Positions 53,735 through 63,119 are shown, counted from the first letter of the stretch. The stretch: DNA of 64,000 nt from SHAN690 sp040221375 (GCA_040221375.1 JAVKEP010000056.1:1-64000), one strand, 5' to 3'. Notes: generated from the sequence alone by a model not told the origin. A program made the numbers and translations.

Positions 53735-54482
53735 TGCAAAGATTGGTGACAACGTCACCATCGAGCCTTTTTCAACCGTCTACGCCGACGTTGAAATTGG
53801 AGAAGGTACTTGGATTGGTCCGAATGTGACCATCATGGACGGAGCTCGAATCGGTAAGAATTGCCGCATTTTTCCGGGCGCCGTAGTATCTGCCATACCC
53901 CAAGACTTGAAATACGCCGGCGAAGAAACGCACACGTTTATCGGTGATAATACCACGATCCGTGAATGCGTAACGATCAATAAGGGCACAACCGATGCCT
54001 GGAAAACAGAAGTGGGCTCCAATTGCCTCCTCATGGCCTATGTGCACGTCGCCCACGACTGCATCGTCGGCAACAACGTGATTCTGGCGAACTGTGTGAA
54101 CTTGGCTGGACATATTACCATCGAAGATCACGCCATCCTTGAGGGAATGGTTGCCGTACAACAATTCCTACGCATTGGGGCGCACAGCTTCGTAGCCGGC
54201 GGCAGCTTGGTTCGAAAAAACGTTCCTCCGTACGTTCGTGCTGCTCGGGAACCGTTGAGTTACGTCGGTATCAACGCAATCGGCTTAAAGCGAAGGGGAT
54301 TTTCGGAAGATGATATCCGCATCATTGAAGACACCTACCGCCATATTTACGTTTTGAATTCGCTCACATCGAAAGGCATCGAATCGGCTCTTCAAAACGT
54401 AGCAGAACACAAATACCGCAACGTTGTCATCGATTTCATCAACGCTTCTGAAAATGGAGTGATGCGCGGCCCGAATTCTTAG
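53703..54482 (+). CDS. lpxA: UDP-N-acetylglucosamine O-acyltransferase
   Basis: A 259-residue LpxA: an N-terminal left-handed beta-helix of hexapeptide repeats (IHPSAKIGDNVTIEPFS onward), the catalytic histidine in YVHVAHDCIVGNNV, the HSFVAGGSLVRKNVPPYVRA segment, and a helical C-terminus with GINAIGLKRRGFSEDDI. It performs the first step of lipid A synthesis. It overlaps the FabZ end by 32 bases in another frame, an unusually long coupled overlap, but both proteins appear intact. Confidence 0.97.
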   Translation: MSELRANIHPSAKIGDNVTIEPFSTVYADVEIGEGTWIGPNVTIMDGARIGKNCRIFPGAVVSAIPQDLKYAGEETHTFIGDNTTIRECVTINKGTTDAWKTEVGSNCLLMAYVHVAHDCIVGNNVILANCVNLAGHITIEDHAILEGMVAVQQFLRIGAHSFVAGGSLVRKNVPPYVRAAREPLSYVGINAIGLKRRGFSEDDIRIIEDTYRHIYVLNSLTSKGIESALQNVAEHKYRNVVIDFINASENGVMRGPNS

Positions 54483-54484
54483 GC

Positions 54485-55114
54485 ATGGACATCGCCCTTA
54501 CCGACATCGGCAAGCAATACGGTTCGCATTGGATATTCAAGGGCATAAACGCCAAATTCAGTTCGGGCAACATCTACCCGATCATTGGCAACAACGGAAG
54601 CGGAAAAAGCACCCTGCTCCAAATAATATCAGGCTACATAACACCCAATGTAGGAGAAGTAACGTTCCATGCAAATAAGCAATCTATTGGAATCGAGGAT
54701 TGGTACAGGCATACCGCTATCGCTGCTCCCTATCTCAACCTGTTTGAAGAGTTCACGGTAGAGGAATCCATTTTATTGCACAGCAAACTGAAACCGCTTC
54801 AGTCCGATTCGCCCGAAGCGCTGATGAAAGAAATCGACCTGCTCAAAGACCGGAATAAGTCCTTAACACAGTTGAGTTCAGGGATGCGTCAGCGACTCAA
54901 ATTGGCCTTAGCAATGTCGAGCAAAAGCGAAGTATTGCTCCTCGATGAACCGTGTTCTAACCTGGATAAGCACTGGATTGCCTGGTACAATGACGCCTTG
55001 CAACGGATGAGCGAGGAGCGCATCATCCTGATTTGCTCTAACAGCCAAGAGGAGGAACTTGTGAACGCAACGGCTGAGGCCTTAGATATCAGCGATCCTC
55101 GATTTCGTGGATGA
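54485..55114 (+). CDS. ABC transporter ATP-binding protein
   Basis: A 209-residue ATPase. Walker A is GNNGSGKST near 36-44, the Q-loop region is replaced by AIAAPYLNLFEEFTVEE, the signature reads LSSGMRQRLKLALAM, and Walker B is VLLLDEPCSNLD. It is short and has no membrane partner nearby, so the permease must be encoded elsewhere. It is two bases after lpxA and so probably co-expressed with lipid A genes; a link to envelope lipid transport is possible but unproven. Its 3' end overlaps the convergent surface-protein gene by 26 bases. Confidence 0.88.
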   Translation: MDIALTDIGKQYGSHWIFKGINAKFSSGNIYPIIGNNGSGKSTLLQIISGYITPNVGEVTFHANKQSIGIEDWYRHTAIAAPYLNLFEEFTVEESILLHSKLKPLQSDSPEALMKEIDLLKDRNKSLTQLSSGMRQRLKLALAMSSKSEVLLLDEPCSNLDKHWIAWYNDALQRMSEERIILICSNSQEEELVNATAEALDISDPRFRG

Positions 55115-57773
55115 GCGTCACGCTTCCGCGCAGCTCAGGAAAATGCGATGAGATGAGAACATAAAAGTAGGTGCCGGATGGATGGTCCAACGGAACCCAC
55201 TCGTTTCGATACGGCATCGCCTCAAATACTTTTTGTCCCCAACGGTTGTAAATGAATAAATGTGCGTCAGGAAACTCCGTTACATTATTGATATAGAAAG
55301 CATCATTCAACCCGTCGCCGTTCGGGGTGATTACGTTCGGAATACTGATGCAATGCCTAACTTCTAGGCGTAAGGTATCGGTCGTGGCATTGCCACATTG
55401 ATCAGCAACTCGAACGTAATGCGTATTGGTTTGCCGCGCGATCACCCGAAACGTACTGCTGTCGATTTTTTGGTACGATTCACCGGTGATGGGATCTTCG
55501 ATTGAGAACCACTCAAACGTATATCCCCCCGCCCCACCGAGCGCCAAGGCCTTGATGAAATATTCATCGCCATAACAGAGTCGATTGTCACCAGAAAGGA
55601 TCAAGTCGAGTTCAGACACTTCTGGGATGAAAATGTCTGCTGAGGCTACCGCCTGGGTGCCACAAAAATCTGTGACCGTGACAAAGACCAACTGGCTGAC
55701 GCTACCAAAAAATACAATGGCGCTGTCCGTTTCGCCGGTAGACCATGCATACGTGAGCGGCGCTAATCCGCCTGCTACTCCTGGTTGAAGGGCAAACTCG
55801 GTTCCAGCACAAAGCGCCTCTTGGGCTTCTAAGTTTGCGGTCAACGAATCGATATCCAAGGCCAACACCTCAAAACTGTCGTAAAACTCACGTCCACAAA
55901 CATCTCTCACCCAAAGGTGAATGGTGGTATCTCGGTTGATGGCCACGTTGATCACCGAGTCATTGCTATAACCCGTGTTGCTTTGATTCCAAGCGTATTG
56001 AAACGGAGGAACACCTCCACTAAACGCTGGGTTAATGTGAAGGAACGAGCCTTTGCAATAGATCAATGTATCTGGAAAGGCTACACTGAAAGAATCGGGC
56101 ACCTTCACTCCGAGATAAGCCGTGTCATAACGCACCCTTCCACATGCGTCGGTCACGGCAATGGTAAATGACGTATCACCGAATACCAGCACATCCGTAC
56201 TGCTGGAAGTATCTCCAGTGCTCCAGAGGTATGCAAGCGGCTCCGTACCAAAATCAACTACGCACTGGAGGTTGATGGCATCCCCGGCACAGTTCACGAG
56301 GGTGTCGTTCAAGATGTTCGGTACAGGGTCATCTGCATAGTTCTTATAGACCAATATGGTGTCATAAATGGTAGTCAGTTGACAACTGTCTTGTACGGCT
56401 ACTACAAACGTATCTACTCCGCCATTTGGACTCAGTGAGGTCGTTATGGTGTCGGTGGTATCACCCGTACTCCACAAATAGGTGAATGGTGGGGGACCAC
56501 CGCTCAGCGCCTGGGCCCAGAGCGTCAGAGTATCAGGCGGACAGGTGAAAGTGGTGTCCGGCGACTTGTCAAAGACAATTTGAGGCAAATCATAGATGTA
56601 CATCGTGCCTGTGCTGATAAAGGTATCACCGCACAGCGTAATGCTCAGTGCTGATATCGTAACGTATTCCATCCCCTCTGCCAATCCATCCGCAAAAGGA
56701 TTGATCGTAATGGTGGTGTCCTGAACCCCCGGGAGCAGCATAATGGTATCGGGAAGCAAGTCAAAATCAACCCCATTGGTTGCGGTGCCAGTATATGTCA
56801 AGTATGATATGGAGGTATCGGTTGTATCACCACGGGTAAAAACAATGTCGGCAGTTCCACAGCCTTCGTTGATGGTGCTATCCCCATTCACTGTTTCTAT
56901 TTGAACTTCGATCAGGTTAGAACTAAAACTGCCACCTTCCAGAAATACACCTGAGTCAAGTACTCCATCTCCTGCATCCGCAATGGCCATCTTGATGTGG
57001 TAAGTATCCCCACAGATTACTTCGGCGATGGCCTCCAAGGCTACGGTCAATCCGCCAAAGGCAATGTTGGTATCGGTAGGAGCCGTGTAGTTGTTTACGA
57101 AATACTGAGAATTACACGGACACGCAGGATTGCAGGCCGATCCACCTGGAATGTCATTGATCGTATTTATGGCGACAGGCGTGCTAGAGCCTGGAACAAC
57201 TGCCAAGTTGATGGCGTTGTTGGAAAACGGGCCGCTGATGCCTGGTCCTGATAAAAAGAACCCAAAAACGTCATTGAATTGCGAGCAAACGTAACCCGGA
57301 TACTCCAGGCTGGCGAAAACATACTTAAACCGAATCGTATCGCCCTGAGGGACGAAATCGAATTCAAGCACTGCACTGTTGTTTAAGGTGAACGTAGGCA
57401 AAATCAATTGCAAGTCTGGATCGGCTACCGCGTCTGAGCCATTGGGTCCAAAATTCGGGTTTGGGTTATAGCCCGCCAACTGCTCCGTACTGCCAGAAGC
57501 GAGGAACAATCCAGATGGGATATCAACGACAGAACTCGTATTTACAAACTCCCCGATCTGCGTACTGTCATAGCCTTCTTGATGACTGAAATACGTAGTA
57601 TCGCAACCGGTAAACGTAGCATTGAATGCGGTGACTCCCGTACCCAACAGTACTTCGTCAACGTAATAGTCTGCCCAATTTCCAGACTGCTTCGCACTGG
57701 TTACCGAAATCTGGGCGTGGACACGCGTGAAGAATGTGCACGATAAAAGCGTTATGAAAGCGAGTCTAAACAC
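55089..57773 (-). CDS. Choice-of-anchor L surface protein with T9SS type B C-terminus
   Basis: The 894 residues start at a GTG at 57773 (an in-frame stop lies just upstream) with a signal peptide ending VHA-Q (residue 20). A choice-of-anchor L domain spans about 45-285 (FTGCDTTYFSHQ, FDFVPQGDTIRFKYVFAS, CSQFNDVFGFFLSG, HIKMAIADAGDGVLDSGVFLE). A Calx-beta-like domain follows (TATNGVDFDLLPD, EGMEYVTISA). Then come five SprB-like repeats with WSTGDT motifs, and a CHU_C domain (NVITPNGDGLNDAFYI, YNRWGQKVFE). It should be exported by T9SS and anchored to the surface, perhaps in adhesion or gliding. Confidence 0.88.
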   Translation of the reverse strand: MFRLAFITLLSCTFFTRVHAQISVTSAKQSGNWADYYVDEVLLGTGVTAFNATFTGCDTTYFSHQEGYDSTQIGEFVNTSSVVDIPSGLFLASGSTEQLAGYNPNPNFGPNGSDAVADPDLQLILPTFTLNNSAVLEFDFVPQGDTIRFKYVFASLEYPGYVCSQFNDVFGFFLSGPGISGPFSNNAINLAVVPGSSTPVAINTINDIPGGSACNPACPCNSQYFVNNYTAPTDTNIAFGGLTVALEAIAEVICGDTYHIKMAIADAGDGVLDSGVFLEGGSFSSNLIEVQIETVNGDSTINEGCGTADIVFTRGDTTDTSISYLTYTGTATNGVDFDLLPDTIMLLPGVQDTTITINPFADGLAEGMEYVTISALSITLCGDTFISTGTMYIYDLPQIVFDKSPDTTFTCPPDTLTLWAQALSGGPPPFTYLWSTGDTTDTITTSLSPNGGVDTFVVAVQDSCQLTTIYDTILVYKNYADDPVPNILNDTLVNCAGDAINLQCVVDFGTEPLAYLWSTGDTSSSTDVLVFGDTSFTIAVTDACGRVRYDTAYLGVKVPDSFSVAFPDTLIYCKGSFLHINPAFSGGVPPFQYAWNQSNTGYSNDSVINVAINRDTTIHLWVRDVCGREFYDSFEVLALDIDSLTANLEAQEALCAGTEFALQPGVAGGLAPLTYAWSTGETDSAIVFFGSVSQLVFVTVTDFCGTQAVASADIFIPEVSELDLILSGDNRLCYGDEYFIKALALGGAGGYTFEWFSIEDPITGESYQKIDSSTFRVIARQTNTHYVRVADQCGNATTDTLRLEVRHCISIPNVITPNGDGLNDAFYINNVTEFPDAHLFIYNRWGQKVFEAMPYRNEWVPLDHPSGTYFYVLISSHFPELRGSVTLIHEIEDR

Positions 57774-57808
57774 TGCTTTTTAGACGTGCAGGGTATGAAT
57801 AGGTTGCA

Positions 57809-58303
57809 CTAGGATTTAATATCTCGGGACATTTGCGCCACCTTCTCTTTCAAACCTGCCTTGTAGGAAATCACTTTATCCAACACCTCGGCATTTGACG
57901 CCCCGATGATTTGAGCAGCGAGAATTCCAGCATTCTTAGCCGCATTTAGAGCCACTGTAGCCACGGGTACACCGCCAGGCATTTGGAGGATTGACAGAAT
58001 TGAATCCCATCCGTCGATGGAGTTGGACGACTTTACGGGTACACCAATCACCGGCAATGGACTCACAGATGCAACCATTCCAGGCAAGTGAGCAGCACCT
58101 CCAGCCCCGGCTATGATTACCTTGATTCCTCGTCCATGCGCATCACGGCCGTAATCCATCATCTTTTCGGGCGTTCTATGTGCCGAAACAATGTCTACTT
58201 CCACTTCGATTCCAAACTCTTCAAGAATATCAACGGCGTCTTTCATCACTGGAAAGTCACTCTTGCTTCCCATGATAATGCCGACTTGTGGTGTTTTTGC
58301 CAT
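57809..58303 (-). CDS. purE: N5-carboxyaminoimidazole ribonucleotide mutase
   Basis: A 164-residue PurE. VGIIMGSKSDFPVMKDA at 7-23, SAHRTPEKM near 40-48 with the catalytic histidine, and IAGAGGAAHLPGMVAS near 64-79 are diagnostic, with GVPVKS following. It converts N5-CAIR to CAIR in purine synthesis. It is nine bases after purK on the same strand, and the pair gives a purK-purE operon. Confidence 0.96.
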   Translation of the reverse strand: MAKTPQVGIIMGSKSDFPVMKDAVDILEEFGIEVEVDIVSAHRTPEKMMDYGRDAHGRGIKVIIAGAGGAAHLPGMVASVSPLPVIGVPVKSSNSIDGWDSILSILQMPGGVPVATVALNAAKNAGILAAQIIGASNAEVLDKVISYKAGLKEKVAQMSRDIKS

Positions 58304-58312
58304 GCGGCTAAG

Positions 58313-59431
58313 TTACGCGATTACCTTTATTCCTTCTTTCACGGCCTTCGCTTTTTCTAAGGCTTCTTCCGACGAGTTGCCCACTACCGTTACGTGGCCC
58401 ATCTTCCTGAACGGTTTGGTAACGGCCTTTCCGTATACATGAGGATAAACGCCAGAAGTGGCAATGGCGGCATCCATTCCTTCGTATTTGACGGGGCCCG
58501 TGTGTCCTTTCTCACCTAAAAGATTGATCATCGCAGCAGCAGAACGCAAGTCCGTATCGCCTAAGGGCCAATTGAGAATGGAACGCATGTGGATGTCGAA
58601 TTGTGACACAAAGCAGGCTTCAATGGTATGGTGGCCGCTGTTGTGAGGGCGTGGCGCGATCTCATTGATCAAGACCCGTCCATCTCTGGTTAAAAAAAGC
58701 TCCACGGCCAACAGACCTACCATGTCAATCTCTACTATGAGCTTTTCAGCCAGCGCTCTCGCTTCCTTTTCTATCTCGGGAGAAATACGCGCTGGGCTAA
58801 CCAAATAATCAACGAGGTTGGCTTCCTCGTTAAAAACTTGCTCGACGACTGGAAACGATTTCACCTCGCCCTTCTCGTTTCGCGCGACCAACACGGCGAG
58901 CTCTAGTTCGTAATCAACCCATTGCTCCAATACGGAAGGTGCGTCAAAGGCAGACGCTATATCCGCCGGTGTTTTGATAGGCGTAACCCCTTTTCCGTCG
59001 TATCCACCTACCCGCATCTTCTGCATCACCGGAAGGAGGTCTAAGTGTTGCTCGATCTCCGATTTATGGTCAACGAGAGCGAAAGGGGCGGTGGGAAGTC
59101 CGTGCGCATTATAAAAGTTCTTTTGCAGGCCCTTGTCCTTCACCATTTCAAGGATCCTCGGCTGCGGAAACACTTTCACTCCTTCCGCTTCCAGGCGCTT
59201 CAAAGCTTCCACCGATACATTTTCTATCTCAATGGTCACCACATCGCATGTCCGCCCCATCTTAAAAACAGCTTCTTCGTCGTTACGGTCGGCACAAACG
59301 AATTCATGTGAGATTGCGCTACACGGAGCGTTCGGATCCGGATCGAGTGTGACAATCTCATGTCCGTAATTCAAAGCGTTCTGAATGAACATCCTGCCTA
59401 ACTGACCTCCCCCTATGATTCCGATCCTCAT
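58313..59431 (-). CDS. purK: 5-(carboxyamino)imidazole ribonucleotide synthase
   Basis: A 372-residue ATP-grasp enzyme. MRIGIIGGGQLGRMF starts at the ATG at 59431 and gives the expected N-terminal fold; a longer frame adds 38 unrelated residues. MRVGGYDGKGV, EQWVDYELELAVLVARN, FNEEANLVDYLVSPA, EIAPRPHNSGHHTIEAC are present in the usual order. It makes N5-CAIR from AIR, ATP and bicarbonate, the substrate for PurE encoded next door. Confidence 0.96.
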   Translation of the reverse strand: MRIGIIGGGQLGRMFIQNALNYGHEIVTLDPDPNAPCSAISHEFVCADRNDEEAVFKMGRTCDVVTIEIENVSVEALKRLEAEGVKVFPQPRILEMVKDKGLQKNFYNAHGLPTAPFALVDHKSEIEQHLDLLPVMQKMRVGGYDGKGVTPIKTPADIASAFDAPSVLEQWVDYELELAVLVARNEKGEVKSFPVVEQVFNEEANLVDYLVSPARISPEIEKEARALAEKLIVEIDMVGLLAVELFLTRDGRVLINEIAPRPHNSGHHTIEACFVSQFDIHMRSILNWPLGDTDLRSAAAMINLLGEKGHTGPVKYEGMDAAIATSGVYPHVYGKAVTKPFRKMGHVTVVGNSSEEALEKAKAVKEGIKVIA

Positions 59432-59450
59432 GTGCACTAGTTTATGCCGG

Positions 59451-59479
59451 CAAAGGTAGCCGCTCCAGAATGATGGCAA
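59451..59479 (-). promoter_or_regulatory. purK-purE promoter (-33 TTG and -7 TACCTTTG)
   Basis: On the minus strand TACCTTTG occupies 59451-59458 and TTG 59477-59479, with 18 bases between, a good match to the Bacteroidota promoter. The purK ATG is 20 bases downstream of the last G. Confidence 0.6.
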
Positions 59480-59518
59480 TGCAGTGAATGAACGTCCCGA
59501 GAACTGACTTTCAAAGGC

Positions 59519-59526
59519 TACATTTG
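59519..59526 (+). promoter_or_regulatory. -7 element of the hpt-adk-obgE operon
   Basis: TACATTTG is a full match to TAnnTTTG, 28 bases before the GTG at 59554. If it is the real promoter, the ATG at 59488 is untranscribed and cannot be the hpt start. A -33 TTG at standard spacing was not found. Confidence 0.5.
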
Positions 59527-59553
59527 TGCCCTTCAAAAAATGCACGAATAAGA

Positions 59554-60084
59554 GTGATCCAGGTACGCGACAAAGAATTCGAAGTTTACATCTCCGACGA
59601 GCAAATTCAATCTGCCATTTTGGAGGTTTCGGCGAGGCTCAATGCGGATTATACCGATAAAAATCCTCTGTTCATTTGCGTTCTGAACGGTGCATTCATG
59701 TTTTTCAGCGACTTATTGAAGCACTTTAACGGAAACTGTGAAGTGGGATTCATCAAAGCCACTTCGTACGAAGGCATGCAATCAACCGGTGAAGTGCAAT
59801 TCCAAGAAAGCGGTATCCTAGCCATGGAAGGCCGTGATGTTATCGTAGTTGAAGACATTGTAGACACAGGAAAAACACTGCATAAATTGTATGCCTATCT
59901 TTCAAAATACACTCCAAAAAGTGTGCGCGTTTGCACCTTATTGTTCAAGAAAGAAGCTTACAAAGAGTCCTTACCGATTGACTATGTTTGCTTCGAGACC
60001 GAAAATAAGTTTCTCCTCGGTTATGGTTTGGATTACGACGGCTTAGGTCGCAACCTATCAGAGGTATACATTCTAAAAGACTGA
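59554..60084 (+). CDS. hpt: Hypoxanthine phosphoribosyltransferase
   Basis: A 176-residue type I phosphoribosyltransferase. VIQVRDKEFEVYISDEQI is the usual opening, PLFICVLNGAFMFFSDLL the flexible PPi loop, and VIVVEDIVDTGKTLHKL (about 96-112) the PRPP motif. It salvages hypoxanthine or guanine to IMP or GMP. I take the GTG at 59554 because it gives the normal family length and lies after a TACATTTG element; an ATG at 59488 adds 22 residues that lack family character. It is one base before adk. Confidence 0.93.
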   Translation: MIQVRDKEFEVYISDEQIQSAILEVSARLNADYTDKNPLFICVLNGAFMFFSDLLKHFNGNCEVGFIKATSYEGMQSTGEVQFQESGILAMEGRDVIVVEDIVDTGKTLHKLYAYLSKYTPKSVRVCTLLFKKEAYKESLPIDYVCFETENKFLLGYGLDYDGLGRNLSEVYILKD

Positions 60085-60085
60085 T

Positions 60086-60661
60086 ATGATCAACATCGTG
60101 ATCTTCGGCCCTCCTGGTGCTGGAAAAGGTACACAGAGCGAAAAACTTCTGACACATTACAACCTCGTTCACATTTCTACAGGCGACCTCTTTCGGGCGC
60201 ACATTAAAGGAGAGTCCAGTTTAGGCGTTGAGGCTAAATCTTACATGGACAAGGGCGAACTCGTACCTGATTCAGTGACCATTGGAATGCTGAGAAGTAA
60301 GGTGGAAGAAAATCCACAGGCCAACGGCTTTATTTTCGACGGATTTCCACGTACGACTCCTCAAGCCGAAGCGCTGGATGGACTGCTCGAGTCATTGGAA
60401 ACGAAGATTCACGTGTGCCTTTCGTTGCAAGTTCCAGATGAAGAATTGATCGATCGCTTGCTTCAAAGAGGTAAAACCAGCGGCCGTGCAGACGACGCCA
60501 ACGAAGAAGTCATTCAAAACCGATTGGCGGTTTACCGAAGAGAGACTGCTCCCCTGAAAGAATTTTATGCTCATCAAGACAAACTAGCCGAGATCCATGG
60601 CGTCGGAACGATCGAAGAGATCTTTGGACGCCTATGCGCAGCGGTTGACGCACAACACTGA
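60086..60661 (+). CDS. adk: Adenylate kinase
   Basis: A 191-residue adenylate kinase of the short, lid-less form. Walker A is GPPGAGKGTQSEKL (9-22), HISTGDLFRAHI follows, then GFIFDGFPRTTPQAEAL and GKTSGRADDANEEVIQNRL, the lid-region arginines without a zinc-binding insert. It interconverts ATP + AMP and 2 ADP. The stop shares one base with the obgE start (TGATG). Confidence 0.96.
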   Translation: MINIVIFGPPGAGKGTQSEKLLTHYNLVHISTGDLFRAHIKGESSLGVEAKSYMDKGELVPDSVTIGMLRSKVEENPQANGFIFDGFPRTTPQAEALDGLLESLETKIHVCLSLQVPDEELIDRLLQRGKTSGRADDANEEVIQNRLAVYRRETAPLKEFYAHQDKLAEIHGVGTIEEIFGRLCAAVDAQH

Positions 60662-61698
60662 TGTCAAAAAATCGCAAAGAACAATCGAGCAATTTTGTTG
60701 ACTACGTAAAAATATATTGCGCAAGTGGCGATGGAGGTGCCGGTGCCGTTCACTTCAGGAGAGAGAAATTTGTCGCCAAAGGAGGCCCAGATGGAGGCGA
60801 CGGCGGACGTGGAGGTCACGTGATTCTCCGAGGCAATAGGCAACTATGGACCCTGCTCCACCTAAAATATCGAAAGCACATCAAAGCCAGCCATGGAAAC
60901 CCGGGAGGAAAGCAAACGGCAACGGGCAAAAGCGGAGAAGACGTTTACCTAGATGTACCGCTGGGCACAGTTGTCAAGAATGCCGATACCAATGAGGTAC
61001 TTTTTGAAGTGACCGAAGAAGGCCAAGAAGTCGTTGTAGCACAAGGTGGAATCGGCGGGCTGGGCAACTGGCACTTCAAGAATTCGACCCAACAAACACC
61101 GCGCTACGCTCAGCCAGGAACTTCGGGTATTGAAGGCTGGTTTTTATTAGAGTTAAAAGTACTGGCCGACGTCGGTTTGGTCGGATTTCCCAACGCTGGC
61201 AAATCAACATTGCTAAGCGTGGTCTCGGCTGCGAAACCCGAGATCGCTGACTATGCATTTACCACTTTGACCCCCAATTTAGGGATCGTTTCTTACCGAG
61301 AGAATCAATCCTTTGTCATGGCTGACATTCCCGGAATCATCGAAGGCGCCAGCGAAGGGAAGGGACTGGGATATCGATTCTTACGACACATCGAACGCAA
61401 CTCGGTCCTCATGTTCCTCATTCCGGCAGACAGTCCAGACCACTATGCAGAGTACAAGGTGCTAGAACATGAACTTGAGAACTACAAAAAGGAATTGATG
61501 CACAAGGATCGGATCATAGCGGTCTCAAAATGTGACATGCTCGATCAAGAATTGATGGATGAGATCAGCAAGACCTTTCCTAAAGGTCTGCCACACATCT
61601 TTTTTTCGTCCATTACTCAAACCAACCTTCCTCAGTTAAAAGACCAAATCTGGGCGGCGATTAATCGGGTCCAAGACGGAGGAAATCAATCTGAATAG
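60661..61698 (+). CDS. obgE: Obg family GTPase
   Basis: A 345-residue GTPase: an Obg glycine-rich domain first (FVDYVKIYCASGDGGAGAVHFRREK, KGGPDGGDGGRGGHVI), then a G domain with VGFPNAGKSTLL (G1), ADIPGI (G3) and VSKCDML (G4). The C-terminal OCT domain is absent, as is usual in this phylum. Obg acts in large-subunit ribosome assembly and stress signalling. It sits between adk and a DUF4258 gene in the same transcript. Confidence 0.95.
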   Translation: MSKNRKEQSSNFVDYVKIYCASGDGGAGAVHFRREKFVAKGGPDGGDGGRGGHVILRGNRQLWTLLHLKYRKHIKASHGNPGGKQTATGKSGEDVYLDVPLGTVVKNADTNEVLFEVTEEGQEVVVAQGGIGGLGNWHFKNSTQQTPRYAQPGTSGIEGWFLLELKVLADVGLVGFPNAGKSTLLSVVSAAKPEIADYAFTTLTPNLGIVSYRENQSFVMADIPGIIEGASEGKGLGYRFLRHIERNSVLMFLIPADSPDHYAEYKVLEHELENYKKELMHKDRIIAVSKCDMLDQELMDEISKTFPKGLPHIFFSSITQTNLPQLKDQIWAAINRVQDGGNQSE

Positions 61699-61705
61699 AT
61701 TTAAG

Positions 61706-62095
61706 ATGCTGAGACGATTGCGTATTTACTTCACAGGATTTGGAATTGGCTTAGTGATGGTCTACTTCATGTTCATGAGAGACGATTCGCGCGATCTGGA
61801 TATTTGGACCCCTTCACAACGTGTTTTGGAAGACATCCGCAATGATTCGGTATTTCAAGCGACACCGAGATTAGCTTGTTTCCAGGATTGCAATGAAATT
61901 TCAGCAGAACAAATGCTAGCGCTGTGGACTGATTCTGAGGTAAAAAGCCTCAATCCGGGTGGCGACCCGTACCGGTATTTGGTAGAACTGGAAACCGAAA
62001 CGGTTCATTTATCGGCCGAACTGGAGCGTCGAAAACGCTTTTCCTTGCTTTATATCAAAGACATCAACCACCCGAATCATTGCGACTGTGACTGA
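61706..62095 (+). CDS. DUF4258-like single-pass membrane protein
   Basis: A 129-residue protein with a membrane helix at about 8-25 and a small C-terminal domain with pattern ISAEQMLALW near 66-75, YRYLVELETETVHLSAELERRK, and an ending HPNHCDCD. The final C-D-C-D with the earlier CFQDC could bind metal. Proteins of this shape, called DUF4258, recur between obgE and aroB in Bacteroidota. The function is unknown. The gene overlaps aroB by eight bases. Confidence 0.75.
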   Translation: MLRRLRIYFTGFGIGLVMVYFMFMRDDSRDLDIWTPSQRVLEDIRNDSVFQATPRLACFQDCNEISAEQMLALWTDSEVKSLNPGGDPYRYLVELETETVHLSAELERRKRFSLLYIKDINHPNHCDCD

Positions 62096-63119
62096 ACGAA
62101 TCATCGAATCGCCGTCGGATTGGAAGGCCTTTCTCGAAGAGCGTTCACCATCTCAAATCGTTGTTCTCACCGATGAGAATACGTCACTGGCATGCCTCAC
62201 TGTCTTTCAAGCACAGTACTTACTCCCAAAAGACTTCCACCACGTTAGCGTAGACGCTGGAGAAAAAAGCAAAACGCTGGATACGGTCCATTCCATCTAC
62301 CAAATCTTCATGGATTTGGCCATAGACCGCAGCGCGTTGTTAATCAATCTTGGTGGAGGCATGATCACCGACTTGGGGGGATTCGTAGGCGCAACGTACA
62401 AACGAGGCATATCGATGGTCAACGTTCCGACGACCCATCTGGGCATGGTGGACGCCGCCCTAGGGGGTAAAAATGGGGTGAATTTTAAAGGGGTGAAAAA
62501 TCAGATCGGGGCGTTTTACCCCGTACAAGCCGTTGTCCTTCATCCTCAATTTTTGGATACGCTGGATGAGCGCGAATTGATGAGTGGATGGATCGAAACC
62601 GTCAAGCATGCGGTAATCGCCGATAGTTCATTGTGGGATTCGCTTTGCAAGGTTGCTCCCCTTTCACTGGCCAAAGACATAAACACGATTCGTCGGAGCG
62701 CTGAAATAAAATCGAGGATTGCTTCCGAGGACACCGCCGACAGAGGCATCAGGCAAGCCTTGAACTTTGGCCACACCGTCGGTCACGCGATCGAATCACA
62801 GGCTTCTTTATTGCATGGAGAGGCGGTCGCAATAGGAATGGTCGCCGAAATCTATCTCTCCCAAAAGGTAGCTGGACTCGACGAAGACACGGGAGCACAA
62901 ATCATTGCTTACATCAAAAACCTTGGATTGCCCATTGGTGGGTATTCTCTTGCCGTAGATGCCGTTCTCGACAACATGCGGCACGACAAAAAAAATACGG
63001 GGGGCGAGCTTCGGTTCGCATTGATTTCTCATCTTGGTCGAGCAAAGGTCGGTATTGGGATTCACCCAAATCTCGTAAAGGAGAGCCTGGACTTTGCACA
63101 GCACCAATTGAGTACATGA
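62088..63119 (+). CDS. aroB: 3-Dehydroquinate synthase
   Basis: A 343-residue AroB. NLGGGMITDLGGFVGATYKRG (about 86-106) binds NAD, VPTTHLGMVDAALGGKNGVNFKGVKN follows, and metal ligands appear in ALNFGHTVGHAIE and LLHGEAVAIGM. It closes DAHP to 3-dehydroquinate in the shikimate pathway. The start is a GTG at 62088, inside the end of the DUF4258 gene. ATGA overlap leads to aroA, so two shikimate steps are made together. Confidence 0.96.
   Translation: MTERIIESPSDWKAFLEERSPSQIVVLTDENTSLACLTVFQAQYLLPKDFHHVSVDAGEKSKTLDTVHSIYQIFMDLAIDRSALLINLGGGMITDLGGFVGATYKRGISMVNVPTTHLGMVDAALGGKNGVNFKGVKNQIGAFYPVQAVVLHPQFLDTLDERELMSGWIETVKHAVIADSSLWDSLCKVAPLSLAKDINTIRRSAEIKSRIASEDTADRGIRQALNFGHTVGHAIESQASLLHGEAVAIGMVAEIYLSQKVAGLDEDTGAQIIAYIKNLGLPIGGYSLAVDAVLDNMRHDKKNTGGELRFALISHLGRAKVGIGIHPNLVKESLDFAQHQLST

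Noticed and set aside
59488..59553. Longer hpt start at the ATG at 59488
   Set aside because: A perfect TACATTTG element lies downstream of it, and the added residues do not resemble the family's N-terminus.
61500..61560. G4 motif of Obg reads SKCD instead of NKxD, suggesting altered nucleotide specificity
   Set aside because: As far as I recall, S/T-K-x-D variants are common in Obg proteins of this phylum, so it is not unusual.
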